The notes below the pieces were generated by a model. The model worked only from the letters and a program-made list of their open reading frames with translations, made no database searches and was not told the origin of the DNA. Shown piece after piece: positions 60,317 to 64,000 of a stretch of 64,000 bases of DNA. Source of the DNA: Actinomadura violacea (lineage in GTDB: Bacteria > Actinomycetota > Actinomycetes > Streptosporangiales > Streptosporangiaceae). The stretch lies in the NCBI RefSeq assembly GCF_017573465.1, contig NZ_JAGEPF010000024.1, positions 1 to 64,000 of the forward strand, written 5' to 3'. How positions within the stretch are numbered: the first letter of the stretch is position 1; each line of letters starts with the position of its first letter. Position numbers and translations under genes: made by a program.

Positions 60317-61231
60317 TCACGACGCGAGCACCCGCATCAGGGCCGGGTAGGCCAGGAAGACCAGGAAGCCGGCGCACAGGAACAGCTGCGCGACGAGCAT
60401 GGACTGCGACCGCTCGCCCGCCTTGCCCTCCAGCTCCGACAGCTCGCGGCTGCGCATCGACGCGGCGCGCGCCGACAGCGACCGGCGGATCTGCGCGCCG
60501 TCGTCGGACACCAGCGCGAGCGCGCCGGCGAGGTCGCGCAGCTCGGCGATGTCGAGGTCGTCGCCGAGCCGGCCGAGCGCCTGCCAGGGCGTCTGCCCGG
60601 TGAGGCGGGCGTTGCCGAGCGCGTCGCGGATCCGGCGCATCGCCGGGCCGTCGCCGACGTTGGAGGCGCTCATCAGCGCCTCCGGGACGCCGCGCCCGCC
60701 CGCGAGGTTCATCGAGACCAGGTCCAGGAAGGCGCCGACGACGTGCCGGAAGTCCTGCCGGCGGGCCTGCGCCTCCTGCCGCAGCTGCATGTCGGGGAAG
60801 AAGAAGAACAGCGCGGCGAACAGCACGCAGATCCAGACCGGGACCTGCACGGACGACCCGAAGCCGAGCAGCGCGAAGTAGCCGGCGACCAGCGGGATGA
60901 ACAGCAGCGCGGCGGCGGGCAGCAGGAACTTCGTCGCGAGGAACGCCTCCAGCGACCGCTCGGTGATGGCGAGGTCGGCGCGGACGGAGCGCATCTTCCA
61001 GCCGCGCGACTCGCAGAACACCACCAGTTCCCGGCCGAGCCGCGCCCGCATCCCGCCGAACCGGCCGGTGGGCCGGTCGGTCCCGGCCTGCGCGTCCTCC
61101 AGGTCGCGGCGGCGGGCGGCGTCGAGCGCGGCCATCCGCGCGGCGAGGCCGGGCCGCGCCGGGAACAGCGCCCGGACGAGCCCGTACAGGCCGAGGCCGA
61201 CGAGGGCGCCCGCGAGGATCGCACCGGTCAC
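60317..61231 (-). CDS. tadC: TadC-like inner-membrane pilus assembly protein
   Basis: 304 residues from GTG 61231 (GTGA overlap with tadB). T2SSF-type cytoplasmic helices flanked by membrane helices: LFIPLVAGYFALLGFG, VPVWICVLFAALFFFFPD, LVSMNLAGGRGVPEALM, and a C-terminal AQLFLCAGFLVFLAYPALM. TadB and TadC together form the membrane platform for TadA in Flp pilus assembly. The pairing with tadB supports TadC. Confidence 0.88.
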   Translation of the reverse strand: MTGAILAGALVGLGLYGLVRALFPARPGLAARMAALDAARRRDLEDAQAGTDRPTGRFGGMRARLGRELVVFCESRGWKMRSVRADLAITERSLEAFLATKFLLPAAALLFIPLVAGYFALLGFGSSVQVPVWICVLFAALFFFFPDMQLRQEAQARRQDFRHVVGAFLDLVSMNLAGGRGVPEALMSASNVGDGPAMRRIRDALGNARLTGQTPWQALGRLGDDLDIAELRDLAGALALVSDDGAQIRRSLSARAASMRSRELSELEGKAGERSQSMLVAQLFLCAGFLVFLAYPALMRVLAS

Positions 61232-62214
61232 GGGGCACCACCGCCGCCCGCGTCCATGGTGTGCCGCCCGCGCAGCGGGATGTCCTGGGTGGTCCCGGCG
61301 GCGCGTCCGGACTGCCAGCCGGCGACGGTGCTCGGCACCTCGCCGGGCACGCCGGGGCGGGCCTGCCGCGGCTCGCTGAGGAACCGTCCGGGCAGGTCGT
61401 ACTTGGCGAGGCGGCGCAGCCACAGGAACGCCGCGGCGTACAGGGCGACGACGATGCACAGCACGAGCTGGCCGAGGAAGTCGTCGTAGGGCTGCACGTA
61501 GGAGTGGTTGAACACGGCGAGGGCGAGGGCCGTGCCGACCGAGACGCCGACGACGATCCGGACGCTGCGCCGGGTGGAGCGGCGGTCGGCCTCGACGCGG
61601 CGCCGCATGTCGAGCTCCGCGCGCGCGGACGTCGCGAGCGCGCCGAGCATGTCGCGCAGGCCGGGGCCGCGCAGCCGGGCGTTCAGGATCAGCGCGGCGA
61701 TCACCAGGTCGGCGGACGGGTCGTCGATGTCGTCGGCGAAGCGGCGCAGCGCCTCCGGCATCGGGACGCGGGTGTGCAGCCGGTCGACGAGGGTGCGCAG
61801 CGGCTGCTGCAGCGCGGGGGCGGCGGCGCGCTGCGAGGCGGGGATGGCCTGTTCGAGGCCGACGGCGCCCGCGATGGTGTCGCGCAGCGACTCGGTCCAC
61901 GCGGCGAGGCCCTCCAGCCGCGCCATGCCCTTGCGCTCCTCGGCGGCGCCGCCGGCGAGGCCGTCCCAGGCGAGGACGAGCGCGCCGGTCCCGGCGGCGG
62001 CGATCGGCCAGCGGGTCACGACCAGGACGAGCACGCCGGCGATGACGGCGACGGCGGTGCGGGTGGTGAGGGTGCGGATCAGGTCCTCGCGGCTGCGGCC
62101 GCGCGCCGGGCGCGCCCGGGGCGGCAGGCCGCGGACCGCGACGGCCAGCAGCAGGAGCCCGCCGCCCGCCACGGCGCCGGCGACGATCGCGAGCAGCACG
62201 TCCGCGGAGTACAT
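61228..62214 (-). CDS. tadB: TadB-like inner-membrane pilus assembly protein
   Basis: 328 residues from ATG 62214. Hydrophobic helices near 3-26, 50-68 and 75-93, a T2SSF-type helical domain (EGLAAWTESLRDTIAGAVGLEQAI, DIDDPSADLVIAALILNARLRGPGL, LGALATSARAELDMRRRVEADR) and two C-terminal helices. It works with TadC as platform protein for the TadA motor. It lies 43 bases after tadA and overlaps tadC. Confidence 0.88.
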   Translation of the reverse strand: MYSADVLLAIVAGAVAGGGLLLLAVAVRGLPPRARPARGRSREDLIRTLTTRTAVAVIAGVLVLVVTRWPIAAAGTGALVLAWDGLAGGAAEERKGMARLEGLAAWTESLRDTIAGAVGLEQAIPASQRAAAPALQQPLRTLVDRLHTRVPMPEALRRFADDIDDPSADLVIAALILNARLRGPGLRDMLGALATSARAELDMRRRVEADRRSTRRSVRIVVGVSVGTALALAVFNHSYVQPYDDFLGQLVLCIVVALYAAAFLWLRRLAKYDLPGRFLSEPRQARPGVPGEVPSTVAGWQSGRAAGTTQDIPLRGRHTMDAGGGGAP

Positions 62215-62257
62215 CAGCGGCCCCCGATCCCGATGGGCGTCACCCTGCCGCCGGCGT

Positions 62258-63559
62258 TCACCAGGCACCCCCGTGGGACGGGTCGTAGCCGTACTCGGCG
62301 AGCTCCTCGACGCACGCGATCGGCGCGGACGGCACGGCGAACCCGCCGGGCCCGAGCGCGAACACCTCCGACGACAGCACCCGCCCGTCCACGCCGGTGA
62401 CCTCGCGGACGCTGGCGACGTAGCGGCGCAGCCGACCGCCGGAGGCGTAGTCGTTGCGCTTCTCGATGAACACCACGAAGTCGATCGCGCCCGCGATCAG
62501 CATGTGCGTCGCCTCGACCGGCAGCCGCTCCTCCGACTGGATCGCGTAGGTGGAGATGCGGTTGAACACCTCCGCCGACGAGTTCGCGTGGATGGTGGAC
62601 AGCGATCCGTCGTTGCCCTGCGTCATCGCGTTGAGCATCGTGACGATCTCGTCGCCGAGCACCTCGCCGACGATGACGCGGGACGGGTTCATCCGCAGCG
62701 ACCGGCGGACCAGCTCCGCCATCGAGATCGCGCCCTGCCCCTCGGAGTTCGGCAGCCGCTGCTCGAACGCCACGCAGTTCGGATGCAGCTCGGGGAAGGC
62801 GTCCAGGCCGAGCTCCAGGGCGCGCTCGACGGTGATGAGCCGCTCGTTCGCCGGGATCTCGTTGGCGACGGCGCGCAGCAGCGTCGTCTTCCCCGCGTTC
62901 GTCGCGCCCGCGATCATCACGTTCTTGCGGGCGAGGACCGCCGCGCGGAAGAACAGGCCGAGCTCCCGGGGGAACGTGCCGTTGCCGACGAGGTCGGCGA
63001 GGAACACCTTGCCGAGCCGGGCGCGGCGGATCGACAGCGCGGGGCGCAGCGTCACGTCCATCACCGCGGAGAGGCGCGAACCGTCCGGGAGCCGCAGGTC
63101 GAGCTGCGGGTTCGCGGTGTCGAACGGTCGCGAGGACAGCCCGCTGTAGGCGGCGAGGATCTGGATCAGCTCGACCAGTTCCTCGTCGGTCTCGGCGACG
63201 GGCTCGCCCATCACCTCGCGGCCGTCGGCGTAGCCGATGAACACCCGGTCGCAGCCGTTGATGTCGATGTTCTCGATCTCGGGGTCCTCCAGCAGCGGCT
63301 GGAGCCGGCCGACCCCGAACAGCGCGGCGTGCACGCCGGCGGCGAGCGCCTCCTCCTCTTCGGCGTTCGGCGGGCGCCGTCCGGAGGTGATCTCGCCGCG
63401 CGCGAACTCCTCCAGCACCTGGCCGATGAGCGCGCGCGCGAACTGCCGCTCGTCCTCACCGGACATCGGCGGCAGCCCGTGCGCGGCGTCCATCCGGCGC
63501 TGCTGCGCGAGCCGGTCGCCGACCTCCTGGCGGAGCCGTTTGACGAGGACGTGGTCCAC
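62258..63559 (-). CDS. tadA: TadA/CpaF-type secretion ATPase
   Basis: 433 residues from GTG 63559, directly abutting the upstream stop. N-terminal domain with IENIDINGCDRVFIGYADGR, then the motor core: Walker A GATNAGKTTLLRAVANEI, Asp/His boxes, Walker B with NPSRVIVGEVLGDEIVTM and the TQGNDGSLSTIHANS motif. It is a hexameric ATPase of the type II/IV secretion family that powers assembly of Flp pili. All nucleotide-binding residues are present. Conjugation-type CpaF homologues share the fold, but the tad neighbours settle the call. Confidence 0.94.
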   Translation of the reverse strand: MDHVLVKRLRQEVGDRLAQQRRMDAAHGLPPMSGEDERQFARALIGQVLEEFARGEITSGRRPPNAEEEEALAAGVHAALFGVGRLQPLLEDPEIENIDINGCDRVFIGYADGREVMGEPVAETDEELVELIQILAAYSGLSSRPFDTANPQLDLRLPDGSRLSAVMDVTLRPALSIRRARLGKVFLADLVGNGTFPRELGLFFRAAVLARKNVMIAGATNAGKTTLLRAVANEIPANERLITVERALELGLDAFPELHPNCVAFEQRLPNSEGQGAISMAELVRRSLRMNPSRVIVGEVLGDEIVTMLNAMTQGNDGSLSTIHANSSAEVFNRISTYAIQSEERLPVEATHMLIAGAIDFVVFIEKRNDYASGGRLRRYVASVREVTGVDGRVLSSEVFALGPGGFAVPSAPIACVEELAEYGYDPSHGGAW

Positions 63560-64000
63560 CTAGCGCCCCCGCTCCTCGTGCCGTCCGCCCGCCGGGACCT
63601 GCTCGGCGGCCGCGTCCTGCGGCGGGGCGTTACGCCCGTCGGCGGGGGGCTGGGGCATGGGCGGCGCGGGTTCGCCGGGCGCGTCCGGCACCGATTGGGC
63701 GGAGGACGCGGCGCCGAGCCGGGCGACCAGGTCGCCGGCGACCTCGCGGGCCGAGCGGATCAGCAGCGACCGGTCCAGCCGCCCGCCCCAGCGGCCCGAC
63801 AGCAGGTCGGCGCCCTTCGGGTCGAGGGCCAGCCCGCCGAGCACCCGCACCTCCGACGGCGCCGGCCCGGGCCGCGCCGCCTGCGCCACCGGGTCGGGGG
63901 CCTGCCGGCCGCGCGCCCCGGCGATGATCCGGTCGACCTCGGCGATGGAGCCGCGGAAGTCGCGCGGGTCGGCGAGCACCAGCACCCCGACCGGCGGCCC
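63560..64000 (-). CDS. C-terminal part of a tad-locus protein, possibly CpaE/TadZ-like (partial)
   Basis: At least 146 residues, entering from the right edge and stopping with TAG at 63560-63562, next to the tadA start. The visible part begins GPPVGVLVLADPRDFRGS, continues with a helical segment and the motif VRVLGGLALDPKGADLLSG, and ends with LDRSLLIRSAREVAGDLVARLG and a Pro-rich tail. The order beta-strand, DPKGADLLSG, RS-x-L-xRSAR resembles the C-terminal end of MinD/CpaE-like ATPases encoded before tadA, but the P-loop is outside the window. Function is a guess from position. Confidence 0.6.
   Translation of the reverse strand, partial: GPPVGVLVLADPRDFRGSIAEVDRIIAGARGRQAPDPVAQAARPGPAPSEVRVLGGLALDPKGADLLSGRWGGRLDRSLLIRSAREVAGDLVARLGAASSAQSVPDAPGEPAPPMPQPPADGRNAPPQDAAAEQVPAGGRHEERGR

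Overview
The window is very GC-rich, densely packed with short intergenic gaps, and uses many GTG and TTG starts and 4-base stop/start overlaps (GTGA, ATGA, TTGA). Its gene content includes ECF sigma factors with SnoaL-like tails, an LCP-family ligase, treY/treZ/glgX, pccB with a small epsilon subunit, an Rv1264/Rv2212-type adenylate cyclase and an actinobacterial Flp/Tad pilus locus. Together these point to the chromosome of a filamentous actinomycete. I infer Streptosporangiales, probably Actinomadura-like, but the genus is a guess. No rRNA, tRNA, CRISPR array, phage or plasmid functions were seen. The only mobile-element trace is a broken tnpB with its right end still attached.

Layout. 1-1833: end of an unknown gene, then a divergent pair of a carboxymuconolactone-decarboxylase-like protein and an ECF41-type sigma factor, with matching ECF41-like promoters facing both genes. 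1851-5713: four minus-strand genes for exported or secretion-linked proteins (lipoprotein, sedolisin, trypsin-like protease, Tat-signal protein). 6170-6802: TetR regulator. 6795-13364: an envelope-type gene set with a GT2 glycosyltransferase, CDP-alcohol phosphotransferase, glycerol-1-phosphate-dehydrogenase-like enzyme, LicC-like nucleotidyltransferase, a membrane protein and a degenerate CDP-alcohol phosphotransferase on the minus strand, plus an IspD/TarI-like cytidylyltransferase and a glycerophosphodiesterase on the plus strand. 13396-18721: membrane protein, ExoA-like GT2, LCP protein, thioesterase and lipoprotein. 18790-22587: MFS exporter, tnpB fossil, second SnoaL-type ECF sigma factor and a membrane protein. 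22622-28309: acyl-CoA dehydrogenase, UDP-glucose dehydrogenase, CoA-binding protein, purE-purK and GtrA. 28360-30411: two-component system. 30589-36765: glgX-treY-treZ, turning glycogen into trehalose. 36956-37850: bacterioferritin-associated ferredoxin and bacterioferritin behind an iron box. 37858-43528: adenylate cyclase, birA, enoyl-CoA hydratase, MFS with divergent ArsR-type regulator, GNAT. 43528-49712: ppc, pccB-pccE, NYN-domain protein, small membrane protein. 49772-51548: an ABC-F ATPase behind an erm-like attenuator. 51635-55271: beta-propeller lipoprotein and a NarL-type two-component system. 55413-64000: a large membrane LysM/BTAD protein followed by a Flp/Tad pilus operon that runs off the window edge.

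Genes working together. The 6795-13364 genes hold the steps expected for making and transferring a nucleotide-activated polyol phosphate: dehydrogenase, cytidylyltransferases, CDP-alcohol transferase and glycosyltransferase. An LCP ligase, a GtrA flippase-like protein and a UDP-glucose dehydrogenase lie within about 20 kb, which fits a cell-wall or membrane glycopolymer. birA, pccB and pccE support biotin-dependent acyl-CoA carboxylation, next to ppc and enoyl-CoA hydratase. The most striking regulatory structures are the ABC-F leader (short uORF, a 23/24-base hairpin burying the ribosome-binding site, and a T-run overlapping the TTG start) and a 62-base palindromic element present twice with a conserved stem and variable loop.
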